Positions 10,231 through 23,206 are shown, counted from the first letter of the stretch. The stretch is 64,000 nucleotides of DNA from Diphasiastrum complanatum (GCA_029204225.1 CM055112.1:43917200-43981199), one strand, 5' to 3'. The notes: generated by a model from the sequence alone, not told the origin. Translations and numbers: made by a program.

Positions 10231-10692
10231 TTCATCACCCTTCTGCCAGTCGCTAACGTTCACAATAAAAGCTAGCCTCTTTATTTACTCTCCAGTTTGT
10301 TGTTTCGCTGTTTGTTAGAGTGTCTTATTTAGTCTGGTTTTTTATCATTCATGTAATCAGCTAACATTCATTTTCTTTGAGATCGTACGCTTTCATCACC
10401 CTTTTGGTGGTCGCTAATGTTCACAATACCAACAAGACTATTTATTTACTTTCCTATCTGATTTCTCGCTGTTTCTGAAATCTGTTTTATTTGGTTTAGT
10501 TATTTTTTATTCAGGTAATCCGCTATGAATAATTTTCTTTTGAGATCCTTCTCTTTCATCACCCTTCTGGCGGTCGCTAGTGTTCACAATACGAGCTAGA
10601 CTGTTTATTTACTTTCTGTTTTTTTTTTGCTGTTTCTGAAATCTGTTCTGTTTACTTTGGTTATTTATCATTCATGTAATTAGTTGCGTTTT
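10231..10692 (+). repeat. Three tandem units of about 160 bp in the CCCH block A leader, copy 1
   Basis: Units start at 10231, 10391 and about 10554. Each opens with TTCATCACCCTTCTGGCGGTCGC-like sequence, then GTTCACAATA, then TTTATTTACTTTC, GCTGTTTCTGAAATCTG and a CATTCATGTAAT-type end. They lie in the upstream or 5'-UTR region of the CCCH pseudogene. The paralogous intact gene at 28.7 kb keeps only part of one unit. Confidence 0.8.
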
Positions 10693-11115
10693 TCTGGACA
10701 TCTCCGGCTCAGCATTTCCATTTAATCTTGCACTCACAATTCATCGACATGAAACTAAAGAGACGGACCTTCTTCCGTTTAGGTACATAATCTCAGATCC
10801 TTCTGAGACGTCTTCTCCATCATCAATCTATGTTTTGCTAGTGTATGTTGGTAACCGTGTTCGATTCTATCCGTGTGTGTAGCACGATCTGGTCCTTGCG
10901 ATCCCCTACATTCATACTTATGAACGATTGATTATTCTTCCATGCCAAAATTATGCATACACTCTTGTTTCCCAAAATCAATTATTAGAGTTTACATAGT
11001 CGTGCAGCAGACGGAATGCAACATCTTTAGAAGACATTGAGTTGGGAAGCTTCCTATATCAGGACGACTATCATTCTTTAAGTCTATTGTACTCACTCAC
11101 TCACTTGATTACACC

Positions 11116-11763
11116 ATGTCGACGTCGAAAATTCAAGAAGAAAATTCAACGTCAAAGAATGCATATGCATCCCAAGTACGTAGTGCATGGCCTTTACAAA
11201 ACAGAGCTTTTCAAACGGTGGGCGGAAAGTGGAAGCTGTTACTTTGGTAAAAAATGCAAGGTATAATTTAATTGCATGTATTATTGATCAAGGCAAGAGT
11301 ATCGTATCAGGATGCATACTTAGAAAACTTCATGTCCATTTCTGTTATCTTATCTCTTGGTGAAATATTGCTACAGTTTAGTGTCATCTATTCTCTATAA
11401 TAGATGGAGTGTTATTGTGGTTTGTTTTGAACTTCAAAAAACGTATGAATTGATAGTTTGCTCATGGAAGGGAGGAACTATGAATTGCTAATCGACATTC
11501 AAAATACAAGACTGAGGTAAGTTTCCTTATTTATTCTCATCTAGAACCATCGGAATAATGCATGAGTCGATTTATTGAACAGTGTTATCCTTGCAGTATT
11601 GTAGGGCTTTCACCATAGAGGGACTTTGCAAATATGGTACATCCATCCAAAATTTTCTCTTGGAGAAGGAGCTTTCCAGGGAAAGAGGCTTTCTAAAAGG
11701 CTGCCAGTTTTTGAGCAGATCTGCCAAAGTTCTCCTCAAAATGGACCATCTTCAAGTTCATAG
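11116..11763 (+). pseudogene. CCCH tandem zinc-finger pseudogene (block A), copy 1
   Basis: Paralogue of the intact gene at 28773-29527 with the same three-exon layout (exons about 11116-11260, 11457-11516, 11597-11763; donors and acceptors at matching places). Damage is extensive. The N-terminal 30 or so codons are missing. A 4-bp insertion after CGTAGT shifts frame before the first finger. The first zinc Cys codon TGC is TTC (Phe). CGA in exon 2 is TGA (stop). In exon 3 about 12 bp are lost, removing the third Cys of finger two, and the Asp before that finger is Tyr. It cannot encode a working RNA-binding domain. The surrounding block (10064-12060) matches 28315-30630, so gene and flanks were duplicated together within the unit long before the 32-kb duplication. 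Confidence 0.85.
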
Positions 11764-12060
11764 TCAAAGTCATGGTGGATACATGCTACTCGTTCTGCTC
11801 TAAACGATACAAAACATTGCTTCTGTTTATATTCGGTATGCCATTCCAAGGAGTTATAATTCTAGAATACATAGAATATGTGAGCCTGGACAGACTTCTT
11901 CAAATATAGACTTGATTACTTACATGGTCCTTTGAATGAACGTGCATTGCAGGATGTGCTTTTATTTAAACCTTGCTTTATATATGGTTTTATTTGACCC
12001 ATATATACTTCTTTCCCAACTCAATGTCATTTTCCTTAAAGAGATGAATCCCTGCTTTTA

Positions 12061-13631
12061 TTAATGAAGGATGGGAAAACCCATCAATGTACAGGACAAT
12101 CATTGATATGGAAATTGATGTGACAATCACCACTAGGTGGTCAGTGACATGAGCAAAGAACCTTGGTTAGTGAAGCTTGATACAAATAAACAATGTTGAT
12201 ATCTGGACTTGACAATGTATGCACAAGACTGCCATACCATCTAGATCAGAGGACCATAAAATATGAAACAAAAGTAGGTTAGACACATAAGAATCTAACA
12301 ATCTAACATCAAAGAGGCCATGATCAATTTTTGATCGCACTATGTTGTGTGTATCTCACTCTATTCACAAACAATGCAGAATCAAGTCAAAAACTTGACT
12401 TGTCTCTTCAAAACTACTTACAAACGATAAGCTTCTCCACTTGGAGATGTATAGCTATATTGATGTAATAAAATATAACTAAATTTAGCACTTAAGGAGA
12501 AAGCCAAGTTCACATAGCCTCCCCATACTTTTATCTTGACGGTTGTTGTGAGTCTATGATGTAGATTCAACTAGGTAAAACATGCAAGTGAGCCCTAATT
12601 AGTTGGTGAGTTTTGCCAATTGGGACTTGAGCCAAAGTGTGGAGTGAGGTTCCTAAGCTAAAATAACATATTTTTAGTCATGAAACATGGTCCTAGATGG
12701 AAGCTGAATAGCTTAGGATGAGTGGTTTTTAACCAATAATGCCTACTTATGATTTTTCACATTTCCCTTTGTTAGATTAAACTTGTTACTACAATGGATC
12801 AATTTATTCATGCCTAACAGAAACTGTACTACAAATACTAAGATTTGTTGTAGACTCCTAAGATTGATCATGTGACCAAGTTTTGGAAATGAATATTTGT
12901 GAGTTGATGTGTGATCTCTCTTGGCAATAACTTTAACCTATTGATTCCTATGCAACTTTATAGTGTGTTCAAGCTATTCAGCAATTTGGGTGCACCGCAA
13001 TATCATATCGAAAGGAAGTTATGAAATTTGTAATCTTGTGGAGATTTTGGCCTAAAACTACATATCAAAACATTGTGATAAAATTTATGAGAACATAACC
13101 AATTGTAAATAAAAAAATGAAATTCAATAGATTCAAGCAACCTATGAAGGAATTGTATTGCAATGTTACAAACTTTAATTAAGCATTATATCGTAGTGTT
13201 CGTGTATACGATCTAATGCATGCTGTCATCCCAACCTTTATGCAATTTTGACAATTTCTATGTCTGTCTTTAAATCCTTACATTGTAGATGATTCTCTTG
13301 TGTTGGTCTTACCTATCAAAGCAACTTGTCAGGCCATACCCAAACAACAAAACAAAATAGTAAAAATCACTGAAATGTTTCCTAATTAACTCATTGGAAG
13401 TCACTTAGAATGTGCATTAACATTGAAAAGTAAATTCACATATACTTAACAATCTCTCATTTGACTCCAAAACAAAAGCATTGAAGAATATCGTATTGCA
13501 GCAATGTAAGCTTTGATCAGTTGGAAGATCACCTTCCTTATCATGCATCTACTCAACAACCATCTTCAAGCAGTCCTTCCTTGAAAGAAATTGATCCTTG
13601 TCTAAATCATCCACACTAAGGAGAACATTAT
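12061..13631. other. No gene seen, copy 1
   Basis: AT-rich, with no coding frame of note and no recognised element. A TTTTTCACA word near 12747 equals the right terminal repeat of the copia LTR family, but no matching LTR start was found, so it may be chance. The copy 2 equivalent is about 44188-45758. Confidence 0.4.
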
Positions 13632-14270
13632 TGTGAAAAATCCAACTAATTTAGTTGTTTGATCCTAGCAATTCTGAGTCCAAAATTTACAACTAAACTT
13701 AGAGATAGATTTGTTTATGTCAATAGAGGCCTAAATTTATTGTGTTTGTACTATTTTTGGCAAGTAGATAATTGGATGAGGTCAAGTTTGGACCCATTCT
13801 AATTGGCTAATTTTCATACATTGCATCTAGACTATAATTTCTAGGTCATTTGGTGAGATACCAATAAATTACTATTTAGGGCAAGTTTAGGGCAAGTGGC
13901 CAAATGACATTTGAGTACTAAAAATAGTAGTAACAGCATGGAGAACATATCATTGTATTCGCTTTTGATGTGGAGAATTCATCTCTTATGATTCTATGTC
14001 CATCTCATGTATATATCTCTTGATATCTTGGTTTTCTATATGTAGAATGTTGATTTTAAGACTGATCTTGCTTTCACACATGTGAAGGATGGTAGGCTAT
14101 TGCTGTAGTACGGACACAGACAATACATTACCATATTTAATTTCTTATGATCATATCTTTGTGCATTTCTAAGTTCTAGCATGCATTAAATAGTGATTTC
14201 TATCTTCTAGCTATTCCTGGATGTGCAACCAAATTTGGCTAACATTATCCTATGCAATGAAAATGTTCCA
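13632..14270 (+). mobile_element. Copia-type solo LTR, diverged, copy 1
   Basis: Starts TGTGAAAAAT like the copia 3' LTR at 38353 and keeps many landmarks in order: AACTTAGAGATAG, TAGAGGCC-AAA, TTGTACTATTTTTG, AAGTGGCCAA, a TATA position, CACACATGTGAA, GTAGTACGGACA, CTTATGATCA, ATTTCTATC and GGATGTGCA. The right end is not clear. No copia coding sequence follows, so this is a solo or truncated LTR. The TATA position reads CTAAAAATAG here but CTATAAATAG in copy 2. Confidence 0.6.
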
Positions 14271-14811
14271 TGTAATGGCTAAGTCAAAACCTTGTGCTCG
14301 GACTCTTAGTGCTTTGTTGACATTCTCTTAAGTTTCGACGGTCCTTGTTTCCTCGGTTTCTCACGATGATTGAGCCCTAGGTGGCCCTCATTTTTTGGGT
14401 ACTTCCTTAGTCTTGAAGGTTTGGCTTTCACACTCAGCTCTTGCCCAAAATGACCGGCTACAGATGCATACTTCATATATCCAGGTGTTCAAAAATAGTG
14501 GATGGTCTCTGACTTCCATACAGTTGGGTGAAAGGAAAACCCTGTAAAAATTATCAAACATCATATTATATTGATATAAAATTCAGGGTTACATTGGCAA
14601 TCCATCGAAAATTCCGTAAAATTATGGAAAACATAATTACACAGCCATTTCTAAGGCTGATTTATTTATCAAATCTTTTAGTAGTCCATTTTGAGAGGAC
14701 TGGGATCAGTTCGGCTATGGCTATACGGGCCAAAAAATTTGCCGGTCACACTAACTATGTAGTACATTTCCATACAATTGATGAAACAACTAATTTAGCC
14801 TGATTTATCAT

Positions 14812-16250
14812 GCCACCACACATTTTTCTTTTTACACTGATCCTAAGCATTCGCTATACTTGGTAAACAAGACATGCAATACAGGACGCATTGCAAGATA
14901 GTTATTATTATTGACTGAATTTGATCTTCGAGTTGTGGGTCGGAAGGATAAATAGCATTATCTTGCCGACCATGTCTCAAGGATACAAACATCACCAATC
15001 AATACTGAAGTGGATGATGAACTGTTAAATGTTGTGTTATTCTATGTTGAAGAAGTACTTGAGCAAGCATAAGATATTGTTAAATATCTGATGTTGGGCT
15101 AGCCTAACAAATCTTTGTCCAAACTTCAACAAAGGCAATTGATTTTAAAAGCACAACCTGATTGCTAGTCAATTGTATCACCGTGGAGTTGATGATATTC
15201 TAAGAAGATGTGTTTTGTCACATGAAGTGTCTGATCTAATCATGTCTTCTAGTGATGGAATGGGAGGAGGACAATTTTCATCCGATATTACCATTTGAAA
15301 ATTTTTGCAATTAGGATGGTGGCCTACACTTTATAAAGATACATAGAACTATATTCAGTATTGTGATGTTTGTTAATCAGCATGTCGTCCTAAAAATACA
15401 ACTATGAACCTATACATTAGGTTTTAGCACAAGTATCATTTGAAAAATGGAGACTTGATTACGTTGCTTCTATACATCCTGTGACACGAGGTACTCAAGC
15501 TAGATACATTATCGTAGCAACTAATTATATGACCAAATGGGTTGAAGCACGAGTAGTTCGTGTAGCTGATGCAAAATCTACTACAAAATTTTTATGTGAC
15601 AATATCATTGTTTGATTTGGTTGTCTTGTTGAGATTGTCAATGATCGGAGAACACATTTTGTCAATGAAACGATAAAGTGTCTATTGGAGGACTTTTTTG
15701 CTATTCATCAGTTTAGTACTCTGTATTATCCGAGGGGTAATGGACAAGCAAAATCATCCAATAACATTCTTTGTAATATTATGACAAAGATAGTGGAAGC
15801 AAGTCTTTCTGATTGGGAACTTAAACTACATGCTGCACTATGGACATCCGTACGTATAAAGTGAGTAAAAATCAGATGCCATTTCAACTTGTGTATGGCC
15901 AAGACACAGTTATGCCATTAGAACTTTTAGTTCCATCATTACGCATAGTAGCAACAAAACACTTGGATGATGCTAAATCGCTACAACTTTGTCATGATGC
16001 TTTACATAAACTTTGTGAAACCAGATTGATGGGAATTCATGCACTAGCAGAGGAAAAAGATCATCGTAAGGCATGACATGATCATCAATTACAGAAGAAG
16101 GATTTGAAGGAAGGAGATCTTGCCTTAATGTATAAAACAAAATTTATCAAGGAAAAGTTGCAATTTACATGTAAAGTACCATACAAAGTTAAAGAAATTT
16201 TATCTTATGGAGTAGTGGTCTTGTAACACCTAGATGGTAAAAGATTTGAT
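14812..16250 (+). pseudogene. Ty3/gypsy integrase relic, copy 1
   Basis: Across several frames this reads as a Ty3/gypsy integrase: LYHRGVDDILRRCVLSHEV, then GMGGGQF where the zinc-binding His of the family appears as Gln, WWPTLYKDT, CDVC, ARYIIVATNYMTKWVE, VNDRRTHFVNE, YYPRGNGQAKSSNN, and an open C-terminal stretch (15840-16076) with QMPFQLVYGQDTVMPLELL. Two catalytic positions are lost: Asp to Asn in ATNYMTKW and Glu to Lys in NGQAKSSNN. Stops and frame changes interrupt it repeatedly. A 91-residue frame just upstream (14528-14803) may belong to the same element but I cannot place it. RT and protease are absent here. Confidence 0.8.
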
Positions 16251-16542
16251 ACACATGTCATCGATTATGCAAGTTTTGGTAGCTTGATCCCCCAACTTGA
16301 TCAAAAATCTGATCATTTTCATCTTCATTTTGCTTGCTTCATTATGAATTCCCTCTGCCTCATTCGGACCTTGAAACAGACATGTTAATCATCAAGACAA
16401 GCCCATAACCTCTGTTGACAGGCAGAAGAACAAGAAACAAATATGTAATCATGAAAAAAACATATAAACAATCTGTTGTATCATCAATGTAGTATAGAGG
16501 TTCGTCGTTGGGAGTGACAACCTCACTTTCACCTGCATAGCA

Positions 16543-16660
<118 letters not shown>

Positions 16661-16929
16661 GTGAGAGAGATGGAGATGGAGAAACCAAGAGAGTTTTATT
16701 AAGAAGAGAATGGAAGATGATACAATACAAAGCAAATGGCTCTCTCTTATATATTTTAGAGGTGAGCCTCCTTCACTCTCATTGGAAACTTCATTGGGGC
16801 AAGGATTCTAATCCAAGCTCTTTAAATAAACACAACTTAAATCTATTGGTTCTAAGAAAGCACAAGGGCACTCACATGATTCATGTGAGTTCTACTTTGT
16901 GCAACTTAGATTCCTTATTTTTCAGTTTG

Positions 16930-17060
16930 AAATTGTGAACATGGGCCTCTAATTAGTTATTTAAAACTAGGGCCCAAGTCACTAGAACTCGACTTAAGCT
17001 ATTTAACTAGTGTGCTCATTGGGTTGGTCTTACACACACAGGACGACAGTGCCCTCACAC
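16930..17060. repeat. Module shared with 33110-33210
   Basis: TGCTCATTGGGTTGGTCTTACACACACAGG followed by CCCTCACACTTATTA matches, with few changes, the stretch around 33150-33210, and the same sequences in copy 2 (about 49167-49297 and 63290-63350). It is probably the same end of two related, otherwise eroded elements. Confidence 0.55.
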
Positions 17061-17354
17061 TTATTACCCTACTTATAATGTATTGTGGTGGGGCCCACTA
17101 GGTAAGGCTTGGCCAATAGTATTTCAAGTGGTGGGACCCACTTGTTCATTATTGTACAAGAAATACTCACAACAAGGTCCACGTCCCAAAGTAGTGCCGG
17201 TCCCTCAGCACTAGGCTGCAAGTGTCGTGAAGGGGCGCTGTTATTTTATTGTTGGGACATGGGTGCTTCAGGAAAAACGTGGATAGAATTCACTTACGTA
17301 AAACCTGAGGCTTTATTAGTGGATGATCAGCAAGAACTGAGACTTGCCAGATTT

Positions 17355-18400
17355 TCAATAATACCCATAAGGGTTTGGTGGCCATTTCGGATAACCTTGT
17401 TCATCAACAATTGGGTAGTTCATCCCAAGATAAAACTTGATCCTCATAGATTGGCGCATGTTGTCATTGTACGCGCTGGGGCTTGCTGGACTGGAGGCCT
17501 GATTGGGCTTGGATTCTCTGGATTTGGCCTTTGAAAAATGGATATACCCGGATTTGGCGTTGGTTTGGGTTGCTACATTATGGAATAATGAGACTTTGGT
17601 TGAATCTTGCTCGTTGAGAGACAATCATCAACTTTAGTTTTCCCTTGGTCATTGCACTTCTCCGTTGAAGGGCTCCGAGATGGCACTTTTCCTTGGATCT
17701 TGTGCTGAATTGTCTTCAAGTTGCCCTATTGACCCTAGTGCCCTTTGTAATTTATCACTAAGAATTCTTTGCAGTGATTGCGCCAAGAGACTTGGTAAAA
17801 TCCACCGGACTTCGTCGGATGTCAATTTCTTGACTTCCTCAATTACCATTGGCGTGACGGATTCTACCATCTATGTCTGTGATGGTTTTATTTGTTTGCC
17901 CGAGGGTATCTTTGCATATTTTGGGACGTTTGCCACATTGTCTTCTTCCTCACTCGTTCATAACCTGGTGGCACTAAGGTTTTTTTTTTTATAATGCATT
18001 TGAGATGAAACGGTTGCCATAGGTACATGTCAGTCTACATAAGCCAAATGCCTTCTAGCTATTTGGGAATTTTTCATCAGACAATCTCGGCATGGATGAT
18101 TAACTCCGCATTGTGCAAACAAGGTTCGAATATTGATGGATGCCCTCGATGTGGACATTCGGCTCGACGATGTTTTCCTCCGCATCCATATCATCTTATC
18201 GAGTGTAATATACCATCGCCTCTAAGTTGATAGGCATACACTAGTAATAGATTCCCCTTAGGATCTTCCATGAAATAGACTGGTAGGCTATTATGGTCTT
18301 CCATTGAGTTTGGTGACATGCAAGAGGATATAACCAAAACTTCTACCTTGCCACTGGTTGTTGAAGAAACTCGTGATTTAGATCTGAAAGATAGAGTCAC
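17355..18400 (-). pseudogene. Gag-like zinc-knuckle region, copy 1 unit A
   Basis: Minus-strand frames 18400-18191, 17870-17649 and 17624-17355 look like pieces of one retroelement structural protein. The first leads into a zinc-knuckle-like motif (CYxCGGKHRRAEC: C-X2-C-X3-H-X4-C, one residue tighter than the usual CCHC). Here the first Cys codon is TGA, so the frame stops; unit B and copy 2 keep TGC. Later pieces include EEVKKLTSDEVRWILPSLL and WPPNPYGYY. A short protein-like stretch (YAGEGEVATPSDEPLY) is read on the same strand beside the GA tracts near 18.9, 21.0, 51.2 and 16.5 kb. The family is not certain and gag is an inference from the Cys/His motif and context. Confidence 0.4.
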
Positions 18401-18635
18401 TCACTAGTGAGGCTTAGGTTTTTTTTCAATTTTGTTTTTCTAAAGGGAATACAACCGTCGCAGTCGTGGGAAGAGGCTATCTGAAATATAGAGTCACTCA
18501 CCAGCGAGGCTTAGGTTCTTTTCCAATTTTTAGTTTTAAAGGGAATAAAACCGTCGTAGTCGTGGGAGGAAGCTATATGAAAGATAGAGTCCCTCACCAG
18601 TGAGGCTTAGGTTCTTTTCCAATTTTTTCAGTTTT
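18384..18635. repeat. Three tandem 97-bp units, copy 1 unit A
   Basis: Repeats of GAAAGATAGAGTCACTCACC-AG-GAGGCTTAGGTT, then AAAGGGAATA-AACCGTCG, start near 18386, 18483 and 18579. The same triplet is at about 20468-20720 (unit B) and 50621-50872 (copy 2). Confidence 0.8.
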
Positions 18636-18959
18636 TATTTTATTTTTTTTGTACAAGCAAAAAAAAACACAAGAAACGGCAAAATCTCGAAAAAACAGCA
18701 AAACTAACACGAAATTATACTAATCTAACCTTAAAATTTCCGATTTTTTTGTGTGAAAAAAGAATGGTGAGAGAGAAGAAAAAATAGAGAGAAAGAGGAA
18801 GGAGAGTAGAGAGAGAGTATAGAAAAGGAGAGAGAGAGAGTGCTATGTGGCGAAACGAGTGCGTGGCATGCTCCTCGGCAATGACGCCACTGTTGTGTTG
18901 TCAATGAAGTATAGAGGTTCGTCGCTGGGAGTGGCAACCTCGCCGTCACCTGCATAAGA

Positions 18960-19081
<122 letters not shown>

Positions 19082-19129
19082 CATGTCCATGTCCAGTACA
19101 AGGGAATCAAAATAGTTTCTGACATGGAT

Positions 19130-19451
19130 AGCTGGTCACTCCAGTTGTATGTGGTTATTAATTATGCCACGTCATTCCGGACGTGGTCGTATTAAATAAT
19201 TAATAATCATATGAGGGCCCACATCTATAATTGGACATAGGAGCACATGCATGGTGAAAACTACTTTAATACAAGAATAGGAGGTCAATAGCTCAATTTA
19301 GGTTGTATGGGAATCCTAAAGGGAATATTCTCTTTCTTTAGGAGAATAAGTTTTGGTTGGGTGATTCATGCTCCACAGGTGTCCTTTTGGTTTGCATGTG
19401 ATTGGAATCCTGAAGATCTTCACTTAGTGGTTCTTATAGTGGTATCAGAGC
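19130..19451 (+). mobile_element. LTR-like segment with initiator-Met primer-binding site, copy 1 unit A
   Basis: The segment ends in TTCTTATAG followed by TGGTATCAGAGC at 19440-19451, the standard plant retroelement primer-binding site complementary to initiator tRNA-Met, then a leader (GCTTGGATCACATCTGCC). No coding region follows in the plus direction, so the element would be non-autonomous or gutted. The left edge of the LTR is uncertain. Confidence 0.6.
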
Positions 19452-20112
19452 TTGGATCACATCTGCCAGGAGGTGGAGCTTGAGGATCTTGGATTTTGCA
19501 GTTCTTTTGGTGTAGCTCTTTGCTTTTTCTTCCAAGTGCTGGATTTCAATTTCAAGTAGGTGGATTGTCAGATCCTTGGTGTAAATGGGCTATAAAAACC
19601 ATGTTTGACTACAATTAGAACTTTTAGTGCTTGCATGCAATGAATATATAGGGATTTGGATTTGATTGTGTGAATTTGTGGATTTTCCCCACAAATTTTG
19701 GTCAAAATTGGTCAAAATTAGTCAAAAAGCAAGGTTTTTTGATGATTTTTGGACTAATTATGGGGTAGATCTCAAAATTCTCAACCAAGACTTAGTATGA
19801 ACATTTTTAGAGATGTAATGAAGCTTTCCCTAAGCTTTCATGAAGTTTAGTAGGGATTAGACACCATTAGAGGGCTCAAACCACCCAAAAATGGTGTATT
19901 TTTTATGATTTTTGAGCATAGATACCTCTCAATTGGGGATTTGAGCCGGTTGGTTCTTGTTACAATCTTAAAGATATGCTGGATTTCCTCTGATTTGAGC
20001 TATCATGCATCCAATTTGGATAGATGTGAATTAGACACCAACATATTGAAGTTTTGCCTATTGAAGGAGGCCATAAATGCATTTGAGATGGAACGGTTGC
20101 CATAGGTACATG

Positions 20113-20484
20113 TCAGTCTACATAAGCCAAATGCCTTCTAGCTATTTGGGAATTTTTCATCAAACAATCTCGGCATGGATGATTAACTCCGCATTGTGCA
20201 CAACAAGGTTCGAATATTGATGGATCCCCTCGATGTGGACATTCGGCTCGACGATGTTTTCCTCCGCATACATAGCATCTTATCGAGTGTAATATACCAT
20301 CGCCTCTAAGTTGATAGGCATACACTAGTAATAGATTCCCCTTAGGATCTTCCATGAAATAGACTGGTAGGCTATTATGGTCTTCCATTGAGTTTGGTGA
20401 CATGCAAGAGGATATAACCAAAACTTCTACCTTGCCACTGGTTGTTGAAGAAACTCGTGATTTAGATCTGAAAGATAGAGTCAC
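20113..20484 (-). pseudogene. Gag-like zinc-knuckle ORF, copy 1 unit B
   Basis: The best preserved version: 123 residues open, with knuckle CYVCGGKHRRAEC and a second Cys/His cluster CAQCGVNHPCRDC. It stops where the tandem duplication joint cuts the downstream part. Confidence 0.45.
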
Positions 20485-21051
20485 TCACTAGTGAGGCTTA
20501 GGTTTTTTTTCAATTTTTTTTTTCTAAAGGGAATACAACCGTCGCAGTCTTGGGAAGAGGCTATCTGAAAGATAGAGTCACTCACCAGCGAGGCTTAGGT
20601 TCTTTTCCAATTTTTAGTTTTAAAGGGAATAAAACTGTCGCAGTCGTGGGAGGAGGCTATATGAAAGATAGAGTCGCTCACCAGTGAGGCTTAGGTTCTT
20701 TTCCAATTTTTTCAGTTTTTATTTTATTTTTTTTGTACAAGCAAAAAAAAACACAGGAAACGGCAAAATCTCGAAAAAACAGCAAAACTAACACGAAATT
20801 ATACTAATCTAACCTTAAAATTTCCAATTTTTTTGTGTGAAAAAAGAATGGTGAGAGAGAAGAAAAAATAGAGAGAAAGAGGAAGGAGAGTAGAGAGAGA
20901 GTATAGAAAAGGAGAGATTGAGAGAGAGAGAGAGCTATGCGGCGAAACGAGTGCGTGGCATGCTCCTCGGCAACGACGCCACTGTTGTGTTGTCAATGAA
21001 GTATAGAGGTTCGTCGCTGGGAGTGGCAACCTCGCCTTCACCTACATAAGA

Positions 21052-21131
<80 letters not shown>

Positions 21132-21179
21132 CATGTCCAGTACAAGGGAATCAAAATAATTTCTGACGTGGATAGCTGG

Positions 21180-21495
21180 TCACTCTAGTTATATGTGGTT
21201 ATTAATTATGCCACGTCATTCCGGACGTGGTCGTATTAGATAATTAATAATCATATGAGGGCCCACATCTATAATTGGACATAGGAGCACATGCATGGTG
21301 AAAACTACTTTAATGCAAGAATAGGAGGTCAATAGCTCAATTTAGGTTGTATGAGAATCCTAAAGGGAATATTCTCTTTCTTTAGGAGAATAAGTTTTGG
21401 TTGGGTGATTCATGCTCCACAGTTGTCCTTTTGGTTTGCATGTGATTGGAATCCTGAAGATCTTCACTTGGTGGTTCTTATAGTGGTATCAGAGC
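21180..21495 (+). mobile_element. LTR-like segment with primer-binding site, copy 1 unit B
   Basis: Counterpart of 19130-19451; the primer-binding site is at 21484-21495. Confidence 0.6.
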
Positions 21496-22122
21496 TTGGA
21501 TCACATCTGCCAGGAGGTGGAGCTTGAGGATCTTGGATTTTGCAGTTCTTTTGGTGTAGCTCTTTGCTTTTTCTTCCAAGTGTTGGATTTCAATTTCAAG
21601 TAGGTGGATTGTCCGATCCTTGGTGTAAATGGGCTATAAAAACCATGTTTGACTACAATTAGAACTTTTAGTGCTTGCATGCAATGAATTTATAGGGATT
21701 TGGATTTGATTGCATGAATTTGTGGATCTTCCCCACAAATTTTGGTCAAAATTAGTCAAAATTAGTCAAAAAGCAAGGTTTTTTGATGATTTTTGGACTA
21801 ATTTTGGGGTAGATCTCAAAATTCTCAACCAAGACTTGGTATGGACATTTTTAGAGATGTAATGAAGCTTTCCCTAAGCTTTCATGAAGTTTAGTAGGGA
21901 TTAGACACCATTAGAGGGCTCAAAACACCCAAAAATGGTGTATTTTTTATGATTTTTGAGCATAGATACCTCTCAATTGGGGATTTGAGCCGGTTGGTTC
22001 TTGTTACAATCTTAAAGATATGCTGGATTTCCTCTGATTTGAGCTATCATGCATCCAATTTGGATAGATGTGAATTAGACACCAACATATTGAAGTTTTG
22101 CCTATTGAAGGAGGCCATAAAT

Positions 22123-23146
22123 GCATTTTTTGCATGATCTGAGCTTCTGATTGCTTGCTAGACCTGTTAGAAGCTCTTGTGCCTCTCTAATGGACCTCAT
22201 TAGAGTGCTTGTAACCTCTGATACAAGGCTTATTGGGCTGGGATGTGATTTTTTATGATTCCTCTCTCCAAAAGTGCACCCTCCTACTTGTTTTTTGGGC
22301 ATTTATTTTTCGCATGTGTGAAGCCTAGGTGGCAGGGTGATGTGGCAAGTGCCTTGTAGACCCATCTCCCTTCGTACTGTGCTTTACAGTGACCAATTTG
22401 GTGTCCTGTAGAGAAAGTTATGGTCGTTTGAAGTTTGGCAATTTTTGAACAAAAATTTGCAAATTTTCAGAATTGTTCTGATGCATGCATGCTTGTAAAT
22501 CAATATAGTGCTTTCCTGTTGATGGAAATGTATAAATAGACCTGTAGGCATGCTTAAATGCATGTTGCATGCGTAACCAATGATTTTGATCAGTAGAATT
22601 CTTTCATGTAGCTATTTTTAGCAATTCTAGATCAAATAACAAATTTTCTAGCAACTAGGTACGAAAATTTTTTCGTTTTTTGAAAAATTCTGTGCATGTC
22701 GAGCTAGTTGCATGCATGATCTTTCGAAATGAATTCAATTTGTAACAATGCCTGTGTTTTTGCAAAATTGATCTTTTTAAATCGATTTTCACAATTGGTC
22801 CATTTCGAATAGATTTTGAAAATCTCAGTTTTTCGTAGATTTTAGTGTTGGTCATAAAAGTTGTTGTGGTTTAATTCATTCTGATATTGATTTTGCGAAA
22901 GTTTAATGTATATGCAAACTCTCTCTCTCTCTCTGAAACCCCTCTTTTTTATAGTACTATAATTTCATGGTAGCCCTGCACCTAACCATGGCCACATTGG
23001 ACTTTGGCCCGCCATTCAACTTTGGTCCGCATTCAACTTCGGACCTCCTTATGTTCTTGATGAACCCTGCACTCCATTAACCCCTGTGATCCCCCCCACC
23101 AAAGGATCGACGAATTAATTTTGGTCGCATCCATATGTCCGCCTTC

Positions 23147-23150
<4 letters not shown>
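22123..23150. other. Leader-like sequence, no gene seen, copy 1
   Basis: Downstream of the primer-binding-site element. It contains a TATAAATA box at 22531-22538 preceded by GC-poor sequence and followed by ATG-rich words (GCATGC repeats), so it might be promoter or LTR sequence, but no gene follows. The copy 2 equivalent is about 52271-53290. Confidence 0.35.

Positions 23151-23206
<56 letters not shown>

Noticed and set aside
11042-11266. 74-residue ORF over the block A CCCH exon
   Set aside because: Starts in the leader and is partly in the wrong frame; by comparison with the intact paralogue the exon is broken.
12747-12755. TTTTTCACA as the right end of a second copia LTR
   Set aside because: No LTR-like sequence precedes it and no matching start was found.
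17109-17534. 141-residue plus-strand ORF, also at 49346-49771
   Set aside because: Antisense to the gag-like minus-strand region; similar proportions of changes in both copies and no recognisable domain.
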